Assembly (NCBI RefSeq): GCF_001458315.1
Contig: NZ_CYRX01000006.1
Location: forward strand, 1-54,778
Reading direction: 5' to 3'
Source: Thalassobacter stenotrophicus
Lineage (GTDB): Bacteria; Pseudomonadota; Alphaproteobacteria; Rhodobacterales; Rhodobacteraceae
DNA: 54,778 nucleotides
The number at the start of each line of letters is the position of its first letter. Position 1 is the first letter of the stretch. The notes beneath the pieces are model-generated. The model saw only the letters and a list, made by a program, of their open reading frames with translations, made no database searches and had not been told where the DNA came from. The position numbers and the translations under genes are program-made. This document shows positions 1 through 6,691 of the stretch, in pieces.

Positions 1-55
1 TCCGTCCGGGGTCAGGGGAAACACGTCCCCAAGCGGGTTTGTGCAACAAAGCCGT
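1..55. repeat. 55-bp terminal inverted repeat, left copy
   Basis: The first 55 bases are the exact reverse complement of the last 55 bases of the window, and identity stops at base 56 (G here, C on the other side). The sequence is part of an integrase reading frame (residues GFVQQSR). A repeat of exactly 55 bases at both contig ends is what a k=55 de Bruijn assembly leaves when it breaks at a multicopy sequence. It is therefore more likely an assembly boundary than a biological terminal repeat, although a real inverted duplication of an integrase gene is also possible. Confidence 0.9.
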
Positions 56-232
56 GTAGTACGAAACAAAAAGTGGTGGTTCACCCAACGGCTTGTCCAG
101 AAAGCTGATTTCGCTCTTAAGAGAGCAGAACGCTATTTGATCGCCAGCTCCGATTACACGTCGATGCGCGGCGACACGTTCCGTGGGCTTAATATCAGCA
201 AGCTTGTCGCTCCATCGGCCACCACAACTTAA
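2..232 (+). pseudogene. Chimeric integrase fragment (shared 18 codons, then unrelated tail)
   Basis: The frame is open from base 2 to the stop at 230-232. The first 18 codons match the integrase C-terminal region seen at the right end of the window (TSPSGFVQQSR). At the expected continuation HTKVDSTVRYLG the sequence changes to VVRNKKWWFTQRLV and no recombinase motif follows. This is either an integrase whose active-site end was replaced by a rearrangement or an unrelated tail joined at the repeat. A GTG at 41 is the only apparent start inside the window and lies in the shared segment, so an independent 63-residue gene is unlikely. No function is assigned. Confidence 0.35.
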
Positions 233-352
233 AATTGCGGTCGTTGTGTCAATCATAGTGGAGGCCCTTTACTGGGAGTATTTCGCGCCAACGAAGTATC
301 GCTGGTGTTTCATCCGGAAACAACGCGCAGCTAACAATTTTATTTTATGATT

Positions 353-1519
353 TCAATAATTATCACAAACGCCATACCTCGCCCTTGCGGCCTCCAACTT
401 CTGGGTGGCGCGATCAGGGTGACGCCCGATTTCGCGTCCGATGTGGTCGGCAGTCCCTGCGATGAATGTTTGCAGCTGATCGGCACTTACCCCGTGTAGG
501 CCTGCGCGTGCGATCATGCAGCCCGAGACTTGGGCGAGAAGCGTTTTATCGGCGACCGCCTTGCAAATCTCCCGTATTTCGTCTGGATCGGCCATGCTCG
601 CTAGCTCGTCGAATTCACCGTCTAACGCGGCACGTGCTGCCACCCAAATCGGATGATCGGGCCATCGGGAGCGGTTGGTGTCCGAGGTCGGGAGCGTGAA
701 CCGCACCTGATCAAAGGCCGTCTCTATAATCTGTGGCAAGCGCGCTTTGAGGTTGCCCCAAGTGGTGACGCCCCAGCGACCTTTCAAGTGCTCTTTGAAA
801 GCCCGCACCTCAACGCGCCAAACTTCGCTTTGTGCACGATCTTCAATCACAAGCGGGGCGTGACCGTCCTGTTGCCGCGCATCATTCCAAATGTTCAGCC
901 AATAGGGCTTTTTCTTCGCGATAATCTCTGCTCGCTTGTCATAGAGGATCACTTGTCTGCCGGGGTTCTTACCGACCGTAATCGTTTCAACACGACCCGA
1001 CTTGCCATCCACATCGATGGACAGATCCGCATGTTCGCGCACCTTGGTACGGGAGTGGGTGACGAAGTGGTCCCTTTGAGGCCGCAGGTCTGGAGCGAGA
1101 AAGTCAAAGGCGAAATCGACACGCCCGATACTTTCTGAACCAAGCTCGTAGTTCAGCTCCAACCTCTCTAACTTTTGCTCAAGGTCAGCGCGGACCTTTT
1201 GCAGACCATGCAAGGCGAGCGAGAGCGCACCGCAGGAAACCCAAACGCCCCATTCGTCACCATTGTCGCGAGGGTGTTTCAGAAACCAATTCTCGCCAAA
1301 TGGGGTGCCGGGTTCGGTGCTACATCGATAGGCGTACCCTCCACTGGCGCCCGTTTGGGCAACGAGCATCGTCAGCCCATTATGGGTGAAGATGCCCACG
1401 TCCTGCTGGGCAAGTTTACTTTGCTCTTGAGCTTCCAGAAGCTTTGCAGCCACGGCTTCGTTGACGGTCAACGGGAACGACACATCAAGACCATCAAATC
1501 CTTTTCTTATTAATTTCAT
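353..1519 (-). CDS. Replication initiation factor-like protein (Rep_trans / RstA type)
   Basis: A 388-residue protein. Residues around 195-215 contain VGKNPGRQVILYDKRAEI, which resembles the YDK...E block of the Rep_trans (replication initiation factor) family found in filamentous-phage RstA proteins and rolling-circle plasmid initiators; that family nicks one strand at a double-strand origin. Upstream, GRVDFAFDF (about 132-140) resembles the conserved acidic beta-strand block before the active site. The ATG at 1519 is preceded by an AGGA at suitable spacing. It is the last gene of the minus-strand set int-unknown-xis-rep. Function is inferred from motif resemblance; membership of this family is likely but not certain, and the catalytic tyrosine was not assigned. 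Confidence 0.6.
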   Translation of the reverse strand: MKLIRKGFDGLDVSFPLTVNEAVAAKLLEAQEQSKLAQQDVGIFTHNGLTMLVAQTGASGGYAYRCSTEPGTPFGENWFLKHPRDNGDEWGVWVSCGALSLALHGLQKVRADLEQKLERLELNYELGSESIGRVDFAFDFLAPDLRPQRDHFVTHSRTKVREHADLSIDVDGKSGRVETITVGKNPGRQVILYDKRAEIIAKKKPYWLNIWNDARQQDGHAPLVIEDRAQSEVWRVEVRAFKEHLKGRWGVTTWGNLKARLPQIIETAFDQVRFTLPTSDTNRSRWPDHPIWVAARAALDGEFDELASMADPDEIREICKAVADKTLLAQVSGCMIARAGLHGVSADQLQTFIAGTADHIGREIGRHPDRATQKLEAARARYGVCDNY

Positions 1520-1549
1520 TTATCTTTTTCCTATTTTTGTATTTCTAGA

Positions 1550-1572
1550 GGGGGGTGTTACAAAGACCCCCC
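1550..1572. other. GC hairpin upstream of rep, candidate origin or terminator
   Basis: GGGGGGT (1550-1556) pairs with ACCCCCC (1566-1572) around a nine-base loop and is followed on the plus strand by five T. Read on the plus strand it looks like a rho-independent terminator, but no plus-strand gene precedes it. It lies about 30 bases upstream of the rep start on the minus strand, a place where rolling-circle nick hairpins are found. Either reading is possible. Confidence 0.35.
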
Positions 1573-1929
1573 TTTTTGCGGGATCACCGCGCGGACCCAC
1601 GCGGGCTGGTGCCCGCCGCCCCCACGCAGTGTTCCAGCCACTTGAACGCATCGAACGGCCCGAGCACGCTCCAGCGTCACCGTATTGAACGGCAATGGTC
1701 GGCGGTGATGCGGTGAATGCAGTAGCGGTGAACGGCGGCAATCGCAGTCTTGCAGGACACGCGGCGCAAAGCTCTACCGTCTCTGCGCTCTGCGTTCGTC
1801 CCTCCGGAACTGAGACTTGGACGTGATCACTCCCCCACCAACCGACACAAGCAGTCGCTGAGAACAGGGTGGATCGCGGTTCCAAGCGGTGCGCCCCTAC
1901 GGCGTCGCTGTTCTGATTGGCAGGCCGCG
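1573..1929. other. Gene-free stretch between xis and rep with heptamer repeats
   Basis: No convincing gene is seen. The stretch holds three direct copies of GCGGTGA starting at 1702, 1710 and 1725, about 200 bases upstream of rep, which may be an initiator-binding array. The open frames here are GC-driven and show no recognisable protein. Confidence 0.3.
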
Positions 1930-2142
1930 TCATTGGGGGTTATGTTCCTGACGCCGCGCCTCGACCCACGCCAAGACATCCGTTTGGTGATAACGCACGG
2001 ATTGCCCAAACTTGTGAAAGGCAGGCCCATGACCTGTCATGCGCCACTTTTGGATCGTGCGGACAGATTGGCAAATTAAGTCCGCGACCTGTTTCTCGTT
2101 TAGAAACGGGCGGGGAATGTCACTAGTATTCAAATAAGTCAT
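1930..2142 (-). CDS. AlpA/excisionase-type helix-turn-helix protein
   Basis: A 70-residue protein with the MerR-like fold used by AlpA regulators and excisionases: FLNEKQVADLICQSVRTIQKW (helix-turn-helix, residues 13-33) followed by the wing FGQSVRYHQTDVLAWVEAR. Such proteins bend attachment-site DNA to direct excision and often switch on integrase or replication genes. It lies between the integrase/unknown pair and rep on the same strand. The ATG at 2142 has a GAGGA Shine-Dalgarno inside the 3' arm of a hairpin (see 2146-2172). Confidence 0.8.
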   Translation of the reverse strand: MTYLNTSDIPRPFLNEKQVADLICQSVRTIQKWRMTGHGPAFHKFGQSVRYHQTDVLAWVEARRQEHNPQ

Positions 2143-2145
2143 CGC

Positions 2146-2172
2146 ATCCTCATCGATTAATTCAATGAGGAT
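2146..2172 (-). promoter_or_regulatory. Inverted repeat covering the xis ribosome-binding site
   Basis: ATCCTCAT (2146-2153) and ATGAGGAT (2165-2172) are perfect 8-base arms separated by 11 bases. On the minus-strand transcript the arm next to the gene contains GAGGA, the presumed Shine-Dalgarno of the excisionase gene starting at 2142. It could be an operator, or an RNA hairpin that limits excisionase translation. Confidence 0.45.
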
Positions 2173-2199
2173 TTGCTACGATAGGATACGTGGATTCAG

Positions 2200-2994
2200 C
2201 TAGCGATCCCGCTTGTTGAAACTCGCCAAGAAAGTTGCAGCATTTTGCATGTTGCTGACTGGAATGGATTTTTCTCGCACCCGCCTGCTGACAGTGCGGA
2301 CTTGCGCAAATGACACATCGGGAAAAGCGACGCTCACAACATCAACACAGAACCGTGCGGCATTGGACAGTGGTGCATCGTCTGTGTGCCAATCCAAGGT
2401 AAATGGCGCGCCTGTACCATTCACGTAGGCTTGGTAGGCAGCCAACAGTAACAGTTCCAAGTCCTCATTGGCGGGCCGACCGCCTTGACCTCTTGCTACT
2501 CTCTCTGCGGTTTCAAGGTAGCAATCGAGCTTCGCAGACAACTCAGACAATTCTTCGATCAAGGCAAGTCCTTCGCGGTTCGTTTGCGCGATTGTCTTGA
2601 AAGACGCCAAAGCCGCCTCCGGTATGCTCTCGAAGTCGCCGGATTGGAGAATATCGACGTTTGGCATTAGCTTCTGGCAGGCACTTGCGCGTTCGACCAG
2701 AAAACGGGTTTCGGGCTCCAGAATGTTTATCTGACGGTCGAGCTTGTTAATGGTGCGGCGCAAGGCACCAAGTTCTTTCCGAGCTTCTGGGTAGCTTTTT
2801 TCGAAGCCTGTAGCGTTTGCGGCAAAGTTCAAAGTAAATCGCAGCACCGGAGTAAGCGCGTCTAAGAAACCATATCGTCGAGCAATCGGAGCGAAAACGT
2901 CCGTCGTGAAGGGTTGCTCAGGATCTGCCCCAGCATCAGCCATCGCCTGAGCGAACTGGATTAAAGTGTCTCTATTTGTCTGGTCGTCGCTCAC
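2200..2994 (-). CDS. Unknown element-encoded protein, mostly helical
   Basis: A 264-residue protein with no recognised domain. The start is GTG at 2994 and overlaps the integrase stop (GTGA), so it is translationally coupled to the integrase. Residues about 75-130 (ARKELGALRRTINKLDRQINILEPE onwards) look like a coiled coil; another helical block, LIEELSELSAKLDCYLETAERV, follows at about 150-172. There is no signal peptide or membrane segment. The conserved position between integrase and excisionase suggests an accessory role in element maintenance, but nothing in the sequence identifies it. Confidence 0.65.
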   Translation of the reverse strand: MSDDQTNRDTLIQFAQAMADAGADPEQPFTTDVFAPIARRYGFLDALTPVLRFTLNFAANATGFEKSYPEARKELGALRRTINKLDRQINILEPETRFLVERASACQKLMPNVDILQSGDFESIPEAALASFKTIAQTNREGLALIEELSELSAKLDCYLETAERVARGQGGRPANEDLELLLLAAYQAYVNGTGAPFTLDWHTDDAPLSNAARFCVDVVSVAFPDVSFAQVRTVSRRVREKSIPVSNMQNAATFLASFNKRDR

Positions 2995-4214
2995 TTAATC
3001 ACCCGCAGATGGTTCTTCGGTTTAGACGCACCAAGGCTTGCAAAAATAGCCGTACTATTTTCCTCAGCGGCTGCACGGACAGGATCGTCGGCAAGGTGCG
3101 CATAGCGCAGGGTTGTTTGCAGTTGTGTGTGTCCCAAGAGGCGGCCCACCATTTGTATCGGCATCCCACCGGACACCGCTATCGAGGCATAGGTGTGGCG
3201 CAAATCGTGAATTCTGACGTCCTCAAGGCCCGCCAGTTCGCGGATACGTCGCCACGGTCGCTGCATATCGGTGATGTGCGTGTCCGGCAGCTTACCTTCG
3301 ATAATGAACGGATTGCCCGCTGTGCGGGGAAGGCCATCGAGAACAGCGCGGGCGGCGGCAGGCAGAGGAACGCACCGCTTGCCCACTTTGCTGTCCGGTA
3401 ACTCTAGCCCGCGCTCGGTCACATACTCCCACTTCGCCGTCTGAATCTCACCCAAGCGACATCCCGTAAGGAGCAGCAAACGAAACGCTGCTATAACGTG
3501 CGGCGTCTCGGAACCGTCGTCCTCACAGCGTTTGAGTACTTGGCCGAGGTGCTGAATCTCAGCAGCCGTCAGATACCGCTCCAGCTTGTTCTCCTTGTAC
3601 TTGGGAACATGGCGGCAGGGGTTGGTCCCGTCAGGGCGCAGGCCCCAAAGCTCCGCCAAGTTAAACATCTTGGACAGGACCGAGAGCATCCGATTTGCTT
3701 GGATCGGCGTGTCGCGGTGGCGGTAGTGCAGGTTGGCAATGTCTTTGCGCAGCACGTCGGTGACTTTGAACATACCAAGCGCAGGGCGGATCATGCGGCG
3801 GATCGTGGAGGAGTAATCCTTGGCAGTGGACGGCTTCACATGCACTGCGACATGCACATCGAGGAAGCGGTCGCAGAGGTCTGAGACTGTGGGTGCGATC
3901 CGTTCAAGTGCAATCTGCTCAACCGGATCACTGCCGCCTGCAACTTGTCCAAGCATCTCTCGCGCTTGATCGCGGGCTTGCTCGACGGACACGACGCCGA
4001 AGCGACCGAGTGAGGCACGACGGGTACGTGCACCTTTGCGATACTGAACTTGAAACGTCTTGGTGCCGGACGGCATGACCCGAACGGCGAACCCAACGAC
4101 CAGGGAATCCCATACGAAGTAAGACGTGTCTTTGGGTTTGAGCGCCGCAACAGCGCGTTTTGTGATCTTAGGCAAATCTCTTTCTCCAAATGCAGCCCGA
4201 AACCTTGGAAGCAT
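2991..4214 (-). CDS. Tyrosine-type site-specific integrase (DUF4102 arm-binding domain)
   Basis: A 407-residue phage/island integrase. The N-terminus (KITKRAVAALKPKDTSYFVWD) is the arm-type DNA-binding domain of P4-like integrases, followed by a core-binding domain and the catalytic domain with the Arg box LLTGCRLGEIQ, the HxxR box HDLRHTY and LLGHTQLQTTLRYAH carrying the catalytic His and Tyr. It recombines attP with a tRNA-borne attB. The start at 4214 gives the usual length; a longer frame to 4286 would add a non-conserved leader. It lies about 130 bases from the tRNA-like attachment site, as is usual. Confidence 0.92.
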   Translation of the reverse strand: MLPRFRAAFGERDLPKITKRAVAALKPKDTSYFVWDSLVVGFAVRVMPSGTKTFQVQYRKGARTRRASLGRFGVVSVEQARDQAREMLGQVAGGSDPVEQIALERIAPTVSDLCDRFLDVHVAVHVKPSTAKDYSSTIRRMIRPALGMFKVTDVLRKDIANLHYRHRDTPIQANRMLSVLSKMFNLAELWGLRPDGTNPCRHVPKYKENKLERYLTAAEIQHLGQVLKRCEDDGSETPHVIAAFRLLLLTGCRLGEIQTAKWEYVTERGLELPDSKVGKRCVPLPAAARAVLDGLPRTAGNPFIIEGKLPDTHITDMQRPWRRIRELAGLEDVRIHDLRHTYASIAVSGGMPIQMVGRLLGHTQLQTTLRYAHLADDPVRAAAEENSTAIFASLGASKPKNHLRVIK

Positions 4215-4343
4215 AGTGGTCGCGGGCGGATGAAAACTGTGGAGTAAGAGATAGAAATCCGTCGTGAGCGGCGTCAAGAATAACAAAGTAAATACAGTAA
4301 TTTAGCGCACGCAAGAGTAAGTGAGGGAAGTGTAAAAACGCGG

Positions 4344-4388
4344 CTTCTAATCAGCAGGTTTGGGGTTCGATTCCTCAAGGGATCGCCA
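4344..4388 (+). other. Attachment-site remnant: 3' half of a tRNA gene
   Basis: From CTTCTAATC to GATCGCCA the sequence has a T-arm with loop TTCGATT and stem TGGGG/CCTCA (one G-U), a 3' acceptor strand and a terminal CCA. The bases upstream do not form a D-arm or matching acceptor strand, so this is not a working tRNA. The integrase lies immediately to its left, so this is best read as the distal att site of the left element, with the intact tRNA expected at the other end outside the window. The tRNA identity is uncertain; TCT is one possible anticodon. Confidence 0.6.
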
Positions 4389-4535
4389 CTTTCTCTAAAA
4401 CAACGCGTGGCGTAGTAGGCATAGCTTGTTCTGCTGCAGTACTCGCGTGACCGCATGCCGTTCAAAACGCACGACGACGCATCGAATCATAGCTCATCAA
4501 ATGACCGTGGCCATTTCTGCCGCGCAATGAGCCGG

Positions 4536-5156
4536 TCACGCAATTGCTTTGCGAAACGCCTCAATCTCAGCTGTGCTGGCGGATTGACCTGTGAAGGCCA
4601 GCAAGTAGCCGGGCAAGCGGGAGAGGCGGATGTCGAGGCTTTCGGACAGCTCCAGCGCGTAGTAGCCGATCTGTTGATAGTATAGCACGCGGGCGCGGAT
4701 ATCAGCCTCGGCGGGGCTGTAATCATAGCGGGCAAACATATCGCGCAGCGCATCGGTGCGGGCCGTATCGCTACGGTCGATGACGGCGCGCACAGCCGGG
4801 TCGCGGCGTGACCATTCTCGCACCGCGAAATCCAGTTGATAGTTGAAACCCTCTGGACGCACGACGCAGATGAAAAAATTGCACAGCGCCTCGGTGATTG
4901 TGGCGGCGGGCAGGTTGGCGTGGTGGATCAGAATACCGGTGTTTGTTCGCTCCCATTCAGCCAAGAGTTGGTCCAAGAGGTCTTCGCGGCTTTTGAAGTA
5001 CCAATAGAAGCTGGAGCGCGAGACGCCCAGCGCGGCCCCGATCTTCATGATTTTGACGTCCTGCACCCCGTTCGAGACCAAGATATCCATCGCAGCCCGC
5101 AGCCAATCCTCTCGGGTGGCTTTGGTCTGGGGAAGGGATGTGTCTGGACCGCTCAA
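4536..5156 (-). CDS. TetR family transcriptional regulator
   Basis: A 206-residue protein. Residues 14-60 form the TetR helix-turn-helix (KIGAALGVSRSSFYWYFKSREDLLDQLL), followed by a helical ligand-binding domain. The start is TTG at 5156 and overlaps the TGA stop of the upstream MttB-like gene, so the two are co-translated; no ATG is available close by. As last gene of the operon mttB-like / flavoprotein / tetR it probably controls the divergent promoter pair at 9097-9239, where a perfect 10-base-arm palindrome lies. The ligand is unknown; a methylated amine or its product is the natural guess. Confidence 0.9.
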   Translation of the reverse strand: MSGPDTSLPQTKATREDWLRAAMDILVSNGVQDVKIMKIGAALGVSRSSFYWYFKSREDLLDQLLAEWERTNTGILIHHANLPAATITEALCNFFICVVRPEGFNYQLDFAVREWSRRDPAVRAVIDRSDTARTDALRDMFARYDYSPAEADIRARVLYYQQIGYYALELSESLDIRLSRLPGYLLAFTGQSASTAEIEAFRKAIA

Positions 5157-6691
5157 CTGACTGGAAACGCTCCGCCCTCAGCGGTGCGCGCGGCGATAAA
5201 TGCGTTGAGCGCGCGCAGCCGTTCGGGGGTCACGTTGGCAGGGGGCTTGTGGGTTGCAACGATCTCTTGCCATAGGGCTGTCGCGCGGGTGGAGGCATCG
5301 AGCGCGCCGCGCTCTGTCCATGTGCCGAAGTTGGACCAATCCGCCACGACGGGCGCGTAGAATGCACTGGCATAGCGTTCCATCGTATGGGCGCAGCCGA
5401 AGAAATGCCCACCGGGTTGCACCTCCTTGAGGGCTTCGAACGCCATCGTCGCCTCATTTGCGGCGGTGGGCGTGCACAGCTCAGCCATGACCTGCACCAT
5501 CTCCATGTCGGTGATGAATTTCTCGTAGGATACGCTTAGCCCACCTTCTAGCCAGCCCGCAGCGTGAATGATGACGGTAGCCCCAGCCATCAACGCGCCC
5601 CAAGCGCTGATCTCAGTTTCGTGGGCAGCTTGGGCGTCATTGATATTGGCCGCGCACCCGGCAGCGTTGCGCCATGGTAGGCCCAGGTGGCGGGCCATTT
5701 GCCCCGTCCCGAGGCTGGCCTTTACCTGCTCGGGCGTACCGAACGCAGGCGCGCCGGATTTCATATCAACGTTGGATGAGAATGAGCCGTACATCACCGG
5801 CGCGCCGGGATTTGCCAATTGCGTCAGGGTGATCGCGGCCATGGCCTCTGCGTGGCTGAGCACCAACGCACCCGCGACCGTGACAGGTGCCATGGCCCCC
5901 ATCAAGCAGAATGGCGTGACCACAGACGGCTGACCGTACCGGGCGAAATCAATCAACCCCTGCGCCATTGGGATGTCGATCTGGCGCGGAGAGTTGGTGT
6001 TGATGATCGTATAACAGTGTGGCTTTGCGCGGAATTCAGCCTTAGACAGGTCGCGGAACGCGCGGATCATCTCAAAGCAATCTCTCACCTGTTCGGACCC
6101 GCGCGAAAACACAAACGGAACTTTGTCCGAAAGGGTCAGTTGCGCCTTGGTAAAGGCATAATGGCGGACCTCGGGCGCGATATCCTGCGGCTCGACCCCG
6201 GGGCTCAGCATTTGGATCGCATCAAAGTGCTGCACCATCTGTGTCAGCTCTTCGACATCACGTAGCGCGCCGGGGCGGCGGCCCCGCTTGAGATCGGTCA
6301 CATTGGGCGCACCTGCCCCGCTTTGAAACGAGAGCGTACCGAGTTCCATGACGACTTCGCGCGGAGCAGTTCCGCCGTGAATCGTGAAGGATTTGGGCGC
6401 GGTCGCGAGGGCCGCATCCACGATATCTGCATCGAGATAGACCATATCGTCCACCACCCGCGCGCCCGCCGCCGCAAAAAGGTCCCGCGCCTCTGGCAAC
6501 AGAACCTTGATGCCAAGCTCGCGCAGAACCCGCAGGGAGGTGGCGTGTAGCTCCGCCACCTCATCCTCCGAAAACACGTTTTGCGGCGTGAACGGATTGC
6601 GCAACTGGCGATAGTTGACGGTGCGCCGGGGCGTTGTGTCCGCCAGCGCGCGTTTGCGGCCGCGACGCATTGGGGGGGCTTGCTCCTGCAT
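5153..6691 (-). CDS. MttB family (trimethylamine methyltransferase-like) protein, non-pyrrolysine
   Basis: A 512-residue member of the MttB superfamily, whose archaeal prototype moves a methyl group from trimethylamine to a corrinoid protein. The frame is continuous with no internal amber codon, so it is of the non-pyrrolysine class, whose known members include the glycine-betaine methyltransferase MtgB. Typical features are the N-terminal LRNPFTPQNVFSEDEVAELH and the barrel core with FSSNVDMKSGAPAFGTPEQVK. The gene starts at 6691 and shares one base with the stop of the flavoprotein gene. No corrinoid-binding protein or reactivase is encoded nearby, so the methyl acceptor is unclear; transfer towards the folate-binding neighbour is an inference. 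The substrate is probably an N-methylated compound. Confidence 0.85.
   Translation of the reverse strand: MQEQAPPMRRGRKRALADTTPRRTVNYRQLRNPFTPQNVFSEDEVAELHATSLRVLRELGIKVLLPEARDLFAAAGARVVDDMVYLDADIVDAALATAPKSFTIHGGTAPREVVMELGTLSFQSGAGAPNVTDLKRGRRPGALRDVEELTQMVQHFDAIQMLSPGVEPQDIAPEVRHYAFTKAQLTLSDKVPFVFSRGSEQVRDCFEMIRAFRDLSKAEFRAKPHCYTIINTNSPRQIDIPMAQGLIDFARYGQPSVVTPFCLMGAMAPVTVAGALVLSHAEAMAAITLTQLANPGAPVMYGSFSSNVDMKSGAPAFGTPEQVKASLGTGQMARHLGLPWRNAAGCAANINDAQAAHETEISAWGALMAGATVIIHAAGWLEGGLSVSYEKFITDMEMVQVMAELCTPTAANEATMAFEALKEVQPGGHFFGCAHTMERYASAFYAPVVADWSNFGTWTERGALDASTRATALWQEIVATHKPPANVTPERLRALNAFIAARTAEGGAFPVS

Larger units (their letters stand above)
1..4388. mobile_element. Integrative element with rolling-circle-type Rep, Xis and Int; left side truncated
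   Basis: All four genes lie on the minus strand in the order integrase (nearest the attachment site), unknown protein, excisionase-like protein and replication initiator. The element ends on the right at a 3' half-tRNA sequence (4344-4388) and runs off or is broken on the left. A tyrosine integrase together with an RstA/Rep_trans-like initiator suggests an integrated single-stranded phage (inovirus-like) or a small integrative plasmid. No coat, Zot or mobilisation gene is visible, so the class is undecided. Confidence 0.5.

Noticed and set aside
1702-1731. GCGGTGA heptamers as proven iterons
   Set aside because: Three short, unevenly spaced copies in GC-rich DNA could arise by chance; kept only as a weak hint.
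1520-1933. 137-residue minus-strand frame between xis and rep
   Set aside because: Pro/Arg/Thr-rich GC-driven translation with no domain, abutting rep without a plausible Shine-Dalgarno; it covers the repeat-rich putative origin.
4344-4388. Complete tRNA gene
   Set aside because: No D-arm or complementary 5' acceptor strand can be found upstream; it is an attachment-site remnant.
5153-6691. Possible pyrrolysine-containing trimethylamine methyltransferase
   Set aside because: The reading frame has no internal TAG and no pyl genes are nearby; it belongs to the non-pyrrolysine MttB class.
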